Source of the DNA: Candidatus Thalassarchaeaceae archaeon
GTDB taxonomy: Archaea; Thermoplasmatota; Poseidoniia; Poseidoniales; Thalassarchaeaceae
Reading direction: 5' to 3'
DNA: 64,000 nt
Assembly: GCA_943841885.1 (NCBI GenBank)
Contig: CALSZZ010000001.1
Coordinates: forward strand, 329,156 to 393,155
Shown: positions 1-9,700 of the stretch, piece after piece
Layout: each line of letters starts with the position of its first letter
How positions within the stretch are numbered: position 1 is the stretch's first letter
Notes under the pieces: model-generated
What the model saw: only the letters and a program-made list of their open reading frames with translations
Told to the model about the DNA's origin: nothing
The model's database searches: none
Translations under genes and position numbers: made by a program

Positions 1-241
1 GAGGCTCTCTCCAACAGTAAGTACATGCCAGATTACAAGTATCTACATTTGGAGCCATTTGCATACAGCCATGGCTTTCTATTCCATAGAACGTTCCTTT
101 GTAGCACGACCTGTTCGCAGTAAGGCTTTGTTTAGTCCAATGGCATACTTTTACTCCTCCATGTTCCCCCACCAGATGGTAGCTTTGTTTCGCTAAACGG
201 TGGGCTATTTGTGGTTCTATCTGAGTAATTGGGCTCTGCAT
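1..241 (-). CDS. taw1: 4-demethylwyosine synthase (TYW1/Taw1), radical SAM, 5' part only (truncated by window edge)
   Basis: Manual reverse translation from ATG at 241: MQSPITQIEPQIAHRLAKQSYHLVGEHGGVKVCHWTKQSLTANRSCYKGTFYGIESHGCMQMAPNVDTCNLACTYCWREP; FYGIESH.CMQM plus CxxxCxxC is the TYW1 signature. Missing from ORF track because it runs off the edge. Confidence 0.93.
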   Translation of the reverse strand, partial: MQSPITQIEPQIAHRLAKQSYHLVGEHGGVKVCHWTKQSLTANRSCYKGTFYGIESHGCMQMAPNVDTCNLACTYCWREP

Positions 242-330
242 GGTTAAGTCCTCCAACTCCGTAACCCACAAAGGGGGCGTGTCAGATAATACGCCGAAAG
301 GCTAATTGGTCTTCAAAACTGCGATTGGCA

Positions 331-963
331 TTAGCTATATTTTATGCCAGTACCATATGCAAAAACTTCTACAGCTCTAATTCCTTTTTTATTGGTTCCT
401 GGAGACATTACTGCAGTATCTATTCTTACATTTATAACTTCATCCCAGCCTTCTTTGATTGCTGCCTCCCTAAGTCTCTGCATAGACTCAGCCCTACCTG
501 CAGAAATTACTTTTTGGAAAATATCTACTGAACCTCCAAATAGATTATTAATCCATGCAATTAATAAATGCCAGTGACTAGGTCCGTAAACTGCTCCAGA
601 CCAAACGATACCAGCTGTATTTACTTCTTTTCTATATCCTCCGTCTACTGTTGAAAGGGGGTCTCGTCCTAGTTCGGAAAATATTTCGGCTTCTCTTTCG
701 GCAGTATTCAAGATCATATTATCTAATTTCTTATCACTAAATAAAAAGGCCCACAGAAGCATGGTTGGATATAATATAGCCCAAATTAATCCGAATATTG
801 TTAGCAAGAAGATAGGACCTAGAAAACATAGACCAAATATTGGTGAACCAGAATCACTTGAAGATTGTTCTTGGGCAGAAACTGAAGAACTGATTAAAGA
901 GGTCAGAATAACTATTGAAAATACTAAAATTCCATACCTAGTATAACCTTTATTTTTCATCAT
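331..963 (-). CDS. Membrane-anchored YbjQ/UPF0145-domain protein
   Basis: N-terminal signal/TM segments, then C-terminal SAGRAESMQRLREAAIKEGWDEVINVRIDT...VEVFAYGTGI typical of YbjQ. Confidence 0.75.
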   Translation of the reverse strand: MMKNKGYTRYGILVFSIVILTSLISSSVSAQEQSSSDSGSPIFGLCFLGPIFLLTIFGLIWAILYPTMLLWAFLFSDKKLDNMILNTAEREAEIFSELGRDPLSTVDGGYRKEVNTAGIVWSGAVYGPSHWHLLIAWINNLFGGSVDIFQKVISAGRAESMQRLREAAIKEGWDEVINVRIDTAVMSPGTNKKGIRAVEVFAYGTGIKYS

Positions 964-983
964 AATAAAAAACCTCGCTGTAA

Positions 984-1346
984 TTATTCTACCTTTACGG
1001 CAGTACCATAAGCAAATAATTCAGCGGCTCCGGGAGTGACAGCCGAAGTGGCGAATCTGACATTAACTACAGCATTGGCTCCTCGCGCCATTGCATCTGA
1101 AACTAGACGTCCCATAGCCTCTTGACGTGATTCTTCGAGAAGTTCAGTATATGCACGTAATTCTCCGCCTACAATATTTTTAAGGCCTTGCAAAATATCC
1201 TTTCCAACATGTTTTGCTCTCACCGTAGAACCACTAACTACACCATAGGTATCAGTAATTACTTTTCCAGGAATCGTTTCTGTATTTACAACCATTATAC
1301 CTTGCACTATGTTTACCATGGCATCACCGAATAGGTTAATGTTCAT
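984..1346 (-). CDS. YbjQ/UPF0145 family protein (soluble)
   Basis: ETIPGKVITDTYGVVSGSTVRAKHVGKDILQGLKNIVGGELRAYTELLEESRQEAMGRL...ANAVVNVRF...AELFAYGTAV. Confidence 0.88.
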   Translation of the reverse strand: MNINLFGDAMVNIVQGIMVVNTETIPGKVITDTYGVVSGSTVRAKHVGKDILQGLKNIVGGELRAYTELLEESRQEAMGRLVSDAMARGANAVVNVRFATSAVTPGAAELFAYGTAVKVE

Positions 1347-2002
1347 TAATCTTGAGACGGCGGAGATTTATGAAAACCTGAAGGGATATCAAATGTCGTT
1401 GGAGTTTTGGTTTTTGAATATATTAATGCAAGGAATGCAAAGAGAATTGTATTACAAAATAGAATTTGCCCAGCACTAATAAGTAAACTTACTGATTCTA
1501 TGAAATCTGGAATTTGCGTCCCTCCTCCTTCATCACCAAAATCATAGTCAGGATAGAGTCCAACATCCAAGTATAACATCAACACTAAATGTATTTGGCT
1601 AATAACGTAGATAACGAACCATGTTGTTGATAATTTCAAACCCATATCACGATTTCCAGACCATAGTACTGGGATGGAGATTAATCCGATAAAGAATAAT
1701 ATAACTCCATACATGACTGAATATTGAATCATATTTTCTAAACTATCAATATAGTCGATTGTCTGTATCCAAAAATCCTCATTTATGGTCCATTCATCAA
1801 TTTCTTCTTGAGTCCCATTCTCTGGATATTTCTCTATTTCATTATAATCATCGGGTATTGCATCGAGCCATAACGGAGTTAAGACACCTGAAATGACTTG
1901 AAATAACATTCCAATACACATCACAGACATGAATATTGCTAACCCCCTTAGCCACCATGGAGAAGGTTCTGGAAATGAATATGGAGATTCAGCATATACC
2001 AT
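1346..2002 (-). CDS. Predicted multi-pass membrane protein, unknown function
   Basis: 218-aa ORF with about 4 hydrophobic segments; stop overlaps start of the downstream YbjQ gene. Confidence 0.65.
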   Translation of the reverse strand: MVYAESPYSFPEPSPWWLRGLAIFMSVMCIGMLFQVISGVLTPLWLDAIPDDYNEIEKYPENGTQEEIDEWTINEDFWIQTIDYIDSLENMIQYSVMYGVILFFIGLISIPVLWSGNRDMGLKLSTTWFVIYVISQIHLVLMLYLDVGLYPDYDFGDEGGGTQIPDFIESVSLLISAGQILFCNTILFAFLALIYSKTKTPTTFDIPSGFHKSPPSQD

Positions 2003-2049
2003 ATTAAAGGGCTAATTGGAATACTATTTTAATTATGACCGAGGATAAA

Positions 2050-2505
2050 TTATTCATCTACCACTATCCTCGGGACAGATCTGATCATTGTATGCATGTA
2101 TTGCCTTGATGGATTTATTATGAATCCATTACGAAGAAAATTCCTTCCTAGAATTATTCTATGTTTCATTTTTGAACGATCTTGAAGACATATTTCAACC
2201 TGATAATCTCTACCAGAAATTTCTAATTTTGTACGTATTACAGGTCTCAAAGTTTCTTGGCCACTGGTATCTCTAACATTCCTCCACTTTAGAATTTCCT
2301 TTTTTATAAGTCTACCATTTTCTTTCAGCCTAAATTTAACATAATGAGAATTTATATCATCAGTTGTTACATCAATGGCGTGTAAAGTATTAGACCAAGC
2401 CCCAGTATCAGTTTTTGCTTTTAATGGAGCTGCTTCCAAATCAGGCAAACATATCCACTCCCTCCATCCTATAATTACAAGACCTGCTGGCATATTAAAC
2501 AACAC
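2050..2505 (-). CDS. RimB/DUF785-type retropepsin-like ATP-dependent zinc protease family protein
   Basis: IIGWREWICLPDLEAAPLKAKTDTGAWSNTLHA matches the VGWREW..LP.L....IKAK.DTGA..S.LHA motif. Confidence 0.8.
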   Translation of the reverse strand: MLFNMPAGLVIIGWREWICLPDLEAAPLKAKTDTGAWSNTLHAIDVTTDDINSHYVKFRLKENGRLIKKEILKWRNVRDTSGQETLRPVIRTKLEISGRDYQVEICLQDRSKMKHRIILGRNFLRNGFIINPSRQYMHTMIRSVPRIVVDE

Positions 2506-2601
2506 TTCCCGCTGAACCGTTATTTTTTAATGTCGTGTATAGTCAAAAATCCTAGTCCAAAAATAGAATTGTTCAAGTAGAAGAGTTAAGGGCCATCCCT
2601 A

Positions 2602-4065
2602 ATGGCAACAGGTAATATACCCGAAGCATTAACATTCGATGATGTCCTATTACTCCCTGCAGAATCGGCAGTAATGCCCTCTGAAGTTAGTATTACAACT
2701 AAGTTAACTAAAAATATTGATCTTAATATACCAATTATTTCTGCTGCTATGGATACCGTAACTGAATCACAGATGGCTATTGCAATGGCTCAAGCAGGAG
2801 GAATTGGAGTAATTCATAGAAATATGACAATTGAAAATCAAGTTAGCGAAGTTGTAAAGGTAAAAAGATTTGAATCTGGATTGATACTTGACCCAGTTAC
2901 TGTCGACATGGATTTGACCATAGGGGAATTGAGGAGAATAAAATCCAAATATGGATTCTCTGGATTTCCTGTCCTTAATGATGCTGGAAAACTAGTCGGA
3001 TTGATTACAAATAGAGATATCAGATTTGTTGAAGATGAATCGACAAAAGTCTCAGAAATGATGACAAAGAAGTTAGTAACCGTTCCGAAAGGAATGGATA
3101 TGAAAAAGGCTCAAAAGATACTTCACAAAAATCGTATTGAAAAATTAATAGTAGTCGACGAGCAAGGTAACTGCGCGGGTATGATTACTGTTAGAGATAT
3201 TCAAATGAATCGTGATAATCCTGATTCATGTAGGGACAAAAGAGGTAGACTAAGAGTTGCTGCAGCCACGGGAACTGGTGAAAAGGGAATTGAAAGAGCC
3301 ATGGCTTTGTATGCTGCAGGTGCAGATGTTGTTGTTGTAGATACTGCACATGGGCACTCGCATGGTGTGTTAAATACTATAAGAAAAATCAGAGAAATAG
3401 GTAAAGAAGGATTGCAGATAATTGCAGGTAATGTAGCAACTGGTGAAGCGGCTGCTGCTTTAATAGAGGCAGGTTCAGATGCAGTAAAGGTTGGCATAGG
3501 ACCTGGTTCCATATGTACTACTAGAATTGTTTCCGGAGTAGGAGTACCTCAGTTAACTGCAATAATGAATGCTGTAAAGGTATGTAAAAGCCACGGAATA
3601 CCAGTTATCGCCGATGGAGGAATAAAATATAGTGGAGATATTGCAAAAGCTATAGCTGCAGGTGCAGACTGCGTAATGGCTGGCTCCATACTTGCAGGAA
3701 CCAACGAATCCCCTGGTGAAAATATACTTTATCAAGGTAGATCGTACAAGATGTACAGAGGGATGGGCTCAGTAGGGGCGATGAGTAAAGGGTCTCATGA
3801 AAGATATTTTCAATCAGAACAGGGAGATACAAGAAAATATGTTCCTGAAGGAATTGAAGGTAGAGTCCCCGCGAGAGGGCCTGTGGAAAATGTAATTTAT
3901 CAATTAGTTGGAGGATTAAGATCTTCAATGGGATACACAGGTAATAATGATATTCAAAAGATGAAAGAAGATTGTGATTTCGTCAAAATAACAAACGCAG
4001 GCTTGTCTGAAAGTCATGTCCACGATGTAGAAATAACCAGAGAAGCGCCTAATTATAGAAGATGA
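2602..4065 (+). CDS. guaB: Inosine-5'-monophosphate dehydrogenase
   Basis: Full-length IMPDH with CBS domains and [11 protein letters not shown] active-site loop. Confidence 0.97.
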   Translation: MATGNIPEALTFDDVLLLPAESAVMPSEVSITTKLTKNIDLNIPIISAAMDTVTESQMAIAMAQAGGIGVIHRNMTIENQVSEVVKVKRFESGLILDPVTVDMDLTIGELRRIKSKYGFSGFPVLNDAGKLVGLITNRDIRFVEDESTKVSEMMTKKLVTVPKGMDMKKAQKILHKNRIEKLIVVDEQGNCAGMITVRDIQMNRDNPDSCRDKRGRLRVAAATGTGEKGIERAMALYAAGADVVVVDTAHGHSHGVLNTIRKIREIGKEGLQIIAGNVATGEAAAALIEAGSDAVKVGIGPGSICTTRIVSGVGVPQLTAIMNAVKVCKSHGIPVIADGGIKYSGDIAKAIAAGADCVMAGSILAGTNESPGENILYQGRSYKMYRGMGSVGAMSKGSHERYFQSEQGDTRKYVPEGIEGRVPARGPVENVIYQLVGGLRSSMGYTGNNDIQKMKEDCDFVKITNAGLSESHVHDVEITREAPNYRR

Positions 4066-4069
4066 TTGT

Positions 4070-4591
4070 ATGGAAAAAATTGTCATTGGCGGAGGATGTT
4101 TTTGGTGTACTGAAGGAGTCATGAGTGGATTAAAAGGAGTTTCAAAAGTAATACCTGGATACAGCGGAGGGCATGTTGAAAACCCAACATATGAACAAGT
4201 ATGTAAGAAAAATACCGGACATGCAGAAGTAGTAGAGGTTACTTATAATCCTAAAATAATTAATTTGAAGACAATCTTAGAGATATTTTTTACTTCTCAT
4301 GATCCAACACAGATAGATAGGCAAGGTAATGACATCGGCCATCATTACAGAAGTATAATATTTTATAATAATGAAGGAGAAAGAGAATTAGTAAATTTAG
4401 TAATTGATAATTTAAAAGATGTTTTTGAAGATAAAATTGTAACTGAAGTTGTATCAGCAGAAAAATTTTATACTGCTGAGAAATACCATCATGATTACTA
4501 TTTAAGAAATTCATTTCAACCCTATTGTGCTATGATAATTACTCCAAAAATAAAGAAAGTTAGGAAAAAATATCTTGATCTGTATTCATAA
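4070..4591 (+). CDS. msrA: Peptide methionine sulfoxide reductase MsrA
   Basis: GGCFWCTEG...YSGG...YEQVC...GHAEVVEVTY. Confidence 0.96.
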   Translation: MEKIVIGGGCFWCTEGVMSGLKGVSKVIPGYSGGHVENPTYEQVCKKNTGHAEVVEVTYNPKIINLKTILEIFFTSHDPTQIDRQGNDIGHHYRSIIFYNNEGERELVNLVIDNLKDVFEDKIVTEVVSAEKFYTAEKYHHDYYLRNSFQPYCAMIITPKIKKVRKKYLDLYS

Positions 4592-4689
4592 TAAAAATAA
4601 TTTTGAGAAAAATGATATTATCATAAAAACAGTATATGAGAGTTATTTTTAAGGGCAACATTCAACAATCAAAGAAAAAACAAACCTGC

Positions 4690-5115
4690 ATGGGCCCTGA
4701 CCAATCACAAGATGAAGGGCCTGTAGATAGAGCATGGGCCATACATGCTGCAATAATTGGTTTGAATACAGGTAACTTACTATTCAGAGGCCTAGAGCTT
4801 GATCCACAAGACCCTGGTATAATTACTGTAGCATGCTTATCTTTACTGGCTGTTGCTTTACCATTTCAGGCTGTTTTCTTCTTAATAAATTCATATATTC
4901 AAGATTCACCTAATGTTCATGAGATAGAGTATCGTGTACTATTGAGAATTTCTTTGATATGTCAAACTGTATCTTATTTATCACTAATTGGGATAGCAAT
5001 ATTGATGTTTGAAACACATTTGTATATTGGGCTATCATTTACAGTTGGAAGTATAGTCGCATTTTTCTTGGTTAGGTCTGCACTTACCCAAGTCGATATA
5101 TTAGCCAAATTATAA
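4690..5115 (+). CDS. Predicted membrane protein, unknown
   Basis: ORF 4636..5115; likely start at ATG (MGPDQSQ); about 4 TM segments. Confidence 0.55.
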   Translation: MGPDQSQDEGPVDRAWAIHAAIIGLNTGNLLFRGLELDPQDPGIITVACLSLLAVALPFQAVFFLINSYIQDSPNVHEIEYRVLLRISLICQTVSYLSLIGIAILMFETHLYIGLSFTVGSIVAFFLVRSALTQVDILAKL

Positions 5116-5118
5116 GCT

Positions 5119-5556
5119 TCATAATTCTTTAGGCCTCAATATATCTTGCAGAATCCAAGATTTTTTTTGCTTAATAAATAAAGCTACAGCAGAGGTCGGC
5201 ATTCGATACCACTTGCCTGTTAATTGATTAATTAACAGTTCACAGCCTGGATTATGGCCTAAAATCATTGTAGTTTTATTTTCTTCGATTAATTGTAATT
5301 GATTGATTAATTCACCTATTGAAGCATGATAAATAGAAGGTTTGATTTCTATTTTTGTAATACTTTTATCGAAATTCATCAAGGCAAGAGTTTCAATCGT
5401 ACGTTTTGAACTACTCAAAAAAACTGTATCTGGTAACCAGTTATTGTTTTTTAGTTCTTGATACATTACTGGTGCGTCTTTTTGACCTCTCTCGTTAAGA
5501 GGGCGATCATGATCAGGCAGATTTAGATTTTCCCAACTACTCTTTGAATGTCTCAT
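5119..5556 (-). CDS. SixA-like phosphohistidine phosphatase (histidine phosphatase superfamily)
   Basis: MRHSKSSW...RPLNERG.KDAP...SSSKRTIET...LGHNPG. Confidence 0.88.
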   Translation of the reverse strand: MRHSKSSWENLNLPDHDRPLNERGQKDAPVMYQELKNNNWLPDTVFLSSSKRTIETLALMNFDKSITKIEIKPSIYHASIGELINQLQLIEENKTTMILGHNPGCELLINQLTGKWYRMPTSAVALFIKQKKSWILQDILRPKEL

Positions 5557-5579
5557 TATTATTAACCTTGTAGTCAGTA

Positions 5580-6377
5580 TTATTCCTCCTCTGAATGACC
5601 GAAATTAGGATTACGCTTGTCAATAAAAGCAGATACCCCTTCTGCAAAATCGGCAGTAAGAGAAGAAGAAAGTACTAATGCTTGTTCAAATTCTAACTGA
5701 GTTTCAAAAAAAGTAGATGTTGATGCATCCAATAGTTGCTTGGTTGAGCGCCGGCTCAAAAAAGCCCATTTACCCCAACTATTGGCTATTTCTATAGATT
5801 TATGTATTAAATCTTCTTCACTACAAACTTCATCTACGGCACCGTAATCTAATGCTAAACTACTATCCCACACCTCATTGTTAAAGAAGAATTTTCTTGC
5901 GACCTGAGGACCGACTAACCTAGGAAGAAGCCACGTAGTTCCTCCGTCAGGAGATAGCCCTAAAGAGAAAAAGGCTGCTGCTAATTTGGCATTTGTGGAT
6001 GAAATCCTGTAATCCATAGCAAGGGCAAGTCCCAGCCCTCCACCTGCGGCCGCACCATTTATAGCAGCAATAAAGACTGTAGGAGAAGCCCTTATTTTGA
6101 GTAGCAAAGAGTGTAATGAAGTAGTCATTTCACTGACAATTTGACCTATTTTTCCAGAGTCTATAGCATCTGCAAATTCATTAATTGGCCCACCGGCACT
6201 AAAGAATTTACCATTACCAGTCAATATAATTGATGAGCATGTATTGTCATCCATTAGATTTTCAAGAGTCTGAACAATGATATCAAAATTTAATTTTGTA
6301 AAAGTGTTCTTTGCTGCTTCGCTCGAAAGCGACACCAAGGCGACGCCTTTCTCATATCTATCAACAGTCAGAACCAT
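5580..6377 (-). CDS. Enoyl-CoA hydratase/isomerase family protein
   Basis: Crotonase motifs TGNGKFFSAGG, AINGAAAGGGLGLALAMDYRI. Confidence 0.93.
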   Translation of the reverse strand: MVLTVDRYEKGVALVSLSSEAAKNTFTKLNFDIIVQTLENLMDDNTCSSIILTGNGKFFSAGGPINEFADAIDSGKIGQIVSEMTTSLHSLLLKIRASPTVFIAAINGAAAGGGLGLALAMDYRISSTNAKLAAAFFSLGLSPDGGTTWLLPRLVGPQVARKFFFNNEVWDSSLALDYGAVDEVCSEEDLIHKSIEIANSWGKWAFLSRRSTKQLLDASTSTFFETQLEFEQALVLSSSLTADFAEGVSAFIDKRNPNFGHSEEE

Positions 6378-6445
6378 ATCTTAGCGAAAGGTATTTTCTA
6401 TTTTAAATGCATGAATATCATAAGAAGTGGCGCCTTCGTAGAGCC

Positions 6446-7864
6446 ATGTATGACCGCGAAGAAATATATATCAATGGAAAATGGATTAAATCCCATAATA
6501 AAGAAAGAATTGAGGTCATAAATCCTTCAAATGAAGAAATTATCGGGTCGGTACCAGCAGGAAATAAAGAAGATGTAGACAATGCGATAAAATCCGCCAA
6601 GGAGGCTTTTGTTAGTTGGTCGAAAAGTGACATTGGAGATAGGATAGAAATTCTAAATGCATTATCTGCATCTTTCAAAGAGCGTGAAGAGGAATTAGCT
6701 CAAATGATAACAGCAGAAGTAGGTACACCAATAGGATACTCACGCACTGCGATGGTCGGAACTCCGAGAGTTGTTGCAAGGTCTTATGCTAAAATATTAG
6801 AGACATATAATTGGGAAGAAGAAATTAGAAATTCATTAATAATTAAAGAACCAATCGGTGTATGCGCATTTATTACTCCTTGGAATTTCCCTCTTCATCA
6901 AATAATTGGTAAAGTTGCACCTGCAATAGCTGCCGGTTGTACTATGATATTAAAGCCATCAAAAGAAGCCCCATTAAGTGCTTTCATTCTTGCCGAAATT
7001 TTTGATGAGATAGGCCTTCCAGATGGTGTTTTTAATCTAGTGACGGGTCATGGTTCTGAAATTGGAGAATATCTTGCAAAACATATAGATGTAGATATGA
7101 TATCTTTTACTGGTTCTACAGGCGCAGGAGTTGCAGTAAGCCATGCTGCTGCAGATAGTGTAAAAAGAGTTACTTTAGAATTAGGAGGTAAAAGTGCAAA
7201 TGTTGCTTTGGAAGATGCAGATCCTGTTTTAGTTGCTAAAAAAGCGATTCAAGCATGTCATCAAAATAGTGGACAAACCTGTTCTGCCCTTACAAGATTG
7301 ATAATTCCAAAAATAATGGAAGAAGAAATTTGTGAATTAATTGTTGAAAGAAATAATGGTTACATAGTTGGAGATCCTTTGAATGAAAAAACACGTTGTG
7401 GGCCAATGGTCAGTGCTAAACAACAAATTAGTGTTACAGAATATATTCAAACTGGAATAGAGGAGGGTGCGAAATTAATCTCTGGAGGAACTGGTATGCC
7501 AGAAGGCCTATCTAGAGGTTTTTATGTAAAACCAACAGTTTTTACTAATGTCACTAAAGATATGACAATATGGAAAGAGGAAATTTTTGGACCGGTACTT
7601 GTGATAAAAACATATGAAAATGAGGAAGAGGCTTTAGAATTAGCTAACGATTCGATATATGGATTATCTGGAGGAGTATGGTCAAAGGATGAGGGGCGTG
7701 CTTTAGAATTTGCAAAAAATATGAAAACAGGACAAATTAGCATTAATGGAGGATTCTTTAATGTTAGTGCTCCATTTGGCGGTTTTAAAGCATCGGGAAA
7801 TGGACGCGAACTAGGCATCCATGGACTTGAGGAGTTTTTAGAGATAAAGTCAATTCAGAGATAA
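6446..7864 (+). CDS. NAD(P)-dependent aldehyde dehydrogenase
   Basis: PWNFPLHQIIGKVAPAIAAGCTMILKPS, ELGGKSANV, NSGQTCSA, EEIFGPVL. ORF opens at 6407; start at 6446 preferred (MYDREEIYINGKW). Confidence 0.95.
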   Translation: MYDREEIYINGKWIKSHNKERIEVINPSNEEIIGSVPAGNKEDVDNAIKSAKEAFVSWSKSDIGDRIEILNALSASFKEREEELAQMITAEVGTPIGYSRTAMVGTPRVVARSYAKILETYNWEEEIRNSLIIKEPIGVCAFITPWNFPLHQIIGKVAPAIAAGCTMILKPSKEAPLSAFILAEIFDEIGLPDGVFNLVTGHGSEIGEYLAKHIDVDMISFTGSTGAGVAVSHAAADSVKRVTLELGGKSANVALEDADPVLVAKKAIQACHQNSGQTCSALTRLIIPKIMEEEICELIVERNNGYIVGDPLNEKTRCGPMVSAKQQISVTEYIQTGIEEGAKLISGGTGMPEGLSRGFYVKPTVFTNVTKDMTIWKEEIFGPVLVIKTYENEEEALELANDSIYGLSGGVWSKDEGRALEFAKNMKTGQISINGGFFNVSAPFGGFKASGNGRELGIHGLEEFLEIKSIQR

Positions 7865-7879
7865 AAAAATTAGAATTAA

Positions 7880-8713
7880 CTATTCACCAAGCCATAATGG
7901 TTCTTTCCTTTCCAAGAATGCTTTGACACCAATTTCTTTATCTTCAGTATCGAATAAAGCGATGAATTCAGATCTTTCAGCCAGAATTCCTTCTGAGAAT
8001 GGCAAATCAAGAGATGCACGAATTACTCTTTTTGCAACTTTTATTGTGTGAGGAGATTTTTTCGCTATTTCCTTTGCAAAATAAATGGTAGATTCTACTA
8101 ATTCTTCTGATTCATAAATAGCATTAACAAGGCCTATTCTCAATGCTTCATCTGCACTCACCATATTACCGCTGAGTATTATCTCCATTGCTTTTCCATA
8201 ACCTAATAGTCTGCATAAGCGTTGAGTTCCTCCCCCTCCAGGTATTAATCCAAGATTTATCTCGGGTTGTCCAAATTTTGACTTTTTTGAAGCAAATCTA
8301 ATGTCACAAGATAATGCTAATTCAGTACCTCCTCCGAGTGCAAAACCATCTACCATTGCGATAGTTGGTTTTGATAAGTTCCATATTGCTTCCCATGCGT
8401 TATCTTCAAAGAAAGGTCTAACATCATCGGAATTCTTACCTTCAAACTCTGAGATATCTGCTCCAGCGGCAAACGAAGAAGGTTTTTGTTTCTTACCTTC
8501 ATGTGGCGGAAGAGCAGGTGCACCACGAATAATTACAGCTCTTACATTATCATCTGATTCGGCCCTGACACATTGTTTCTTTATTTCTTCATGGATTTTG
8601 TTATTTAGTGCGTTGAGTTTATTTGGCCTATTAAGGGTCCAAATAGTAATTTTTGCTCCTTTAGGGCTTGCATCTTCGATAGGAATATCTTCTACTAACA
8701 ATACTTCTTCCAT
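7880..8713 (-). CDS. Enoyl-CoA hydratase/isomerase family protein
   Basis: FAAGADISEF, MVDGFALGGGTELALSCDIRFAS, GLIPGGGGTQRL. Confidence 0.94.
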   Translation of the reverse strand: MEEVLLVEDIPIEDASPKGAKITIWTLNRPNKLNALNNKIHEEIKKQCVRAESDDNVRAVIIRGAPALPPHEGKKQKPSSFAAGADISEFEGKNSDDVRPFFEDNAWEAIWNLSKPTIAMVDGFALGGGTELALSCDIRFASKKSKFGQPEINLGLIPGGGGTQRLCRLLGYGKAMEIILSGNMVSADEALRIGLVNAIYESEELVESTIYFAKEIAKKSPHTIKVAKRVIRASLDLPFSEGILAERSEFIALFDTEDKEIGVKAFLERKEPLWLGE

Positions 8714-8759
8714 ATACTTCGGAGTGTATCATGACCCTTCAATATACGGATGAATAGAA

Positions 8760-9686
8760 TCAGTCTTCACTATATTTTACAGGAGGAGGATTTTGGAGAG
8801 GAGGGAGACCTGGTGGATTAGGAAGAGGAGAAAGACCTGGTGGATTAGGAAGAGGAGGGAGACCTGGTAGATCGGGAAGAGGAGGGAGACCTGGTAGATC
8901 AGGTAACTGAGGAATATTATCAATATTATTTGGAATATTTAGAGGTATTCGTACCTTAAGAATTCGCTGTTGATCGATGCGTACATAAGATATACCATGC
9001 GGTATCGTACTATCCACTTCTTCTGATTCTGACAAAATAATCAGACCATGATTAGGGTCATTTAATAATCCAGAGATATCTTCTCCATCTTCTTCTGCAG
9101 TCCAATTACTCACTTTAGAGGCTTTTCTTTTTGCCAATTTCATTCTTCTTTCAATGGTTATTTTCTTTTTCAATTCCTGTCTTTTTAATCTCTTTTGACT
9201 GATAAAAAAGTCAATTTCAGATTCCATTTCAGATTGTGCATCAATCGGGGCAACATATGGCATTGCAATCTTAGCAATATTTGGATTACTTATTTCCTCA
9301 ATTACTGGTGATGATTTTATAATTTCCAATAATTCTGGTTTTGGCATTTCTTCTACATTGGACCTACCACGACTTCGTTTTATTTTCTGATTTCGCCTAT
9401 GACTAGCACCTTCATTTTCTACAACTGGAGGAGGTAATTCAATATTATCTACAATCTCAGGCTGCTTAATTTCTATATTTTCCTTTTGAAGTAGGAGTGG
9501 ATTAATTGGAGAGGGTCCAGAGAATAATAATAAACAGGTTAATGACAAAAGAAAAATTCCACCCGCTATTTGAAACTCCAAACCTTCTTTGACTACATAT
9601 ATCAAATATATAGGAATACCAAATAATAGTAATAATGAAGTAAGTAATTTTGTCGTCGACGGCATAACACTCCCGAGACTAGACAA
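8760..9686 (-). CDS. Hypothetical membrane-anchored protein with proline-rich repeat tail
   Basis: Two N-terminal TM segments, charged middle, C-terminal (D/N)(L/P)PGLPPLP repeats. Confidence 0.7.
   Translation of the reverse strand: MSSLGSVMPSTTKLLTSLLLLFGIPIYLIYVVKEGLEFQIAGGIFLLSLTCLLLFSGPSPINPLLLQKENIEIKQPEIVDNIELPPPVVENEGASHRRNQKIKRSRGRSNVEEMPKPELLEIIKSSPVIEEISNPNIAKIAMPYVAPIDAQSEMESEIDFFISQKRLKRQELKKKITIERRMKLAKRKASKVSNWTAEEDGEDISGLLNDPNHGLIILSESEEVDSTIPHGISYVRIDQQRILKVRIPLNIPNNIDNIPQLPDLPGLPPLPDLPGLPPLPNPPGLSPLPNPPGLPPLQNPPPVKYSED
8784..8904. repeat. 27-bp tandem repeat, about 4 imperfect copies, coding for a 9-aa unit
   Basis: ggtggattaggaagaggagaaagacct / ggtggattaggaagaggagggagacct / ggtagatcgggaagaggagggagacct, plus partial flanking copies. 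Confidence 0.9.
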
Positions 9687-9700
9687 GAGCCACTAACTAT

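Noticed and set aside
1-320. ORF-free left edge that could be a structured RNA (RNase P/SRP-like)
   Set aside because: Reverse translation gives an unambiguous TYW1 N-terminus running off the edge.
3201-3512. 103-aa minus-strand ORF inside guaB
   Set aside because: Antisense shadow ORF of a conserved gene; no recognisable family.
8784-8904. Short tandem repeat considered as a CRISPR array
   Set aside because: Repeats are contiguous with no unique spacers and stay in frame with the coding sequence.
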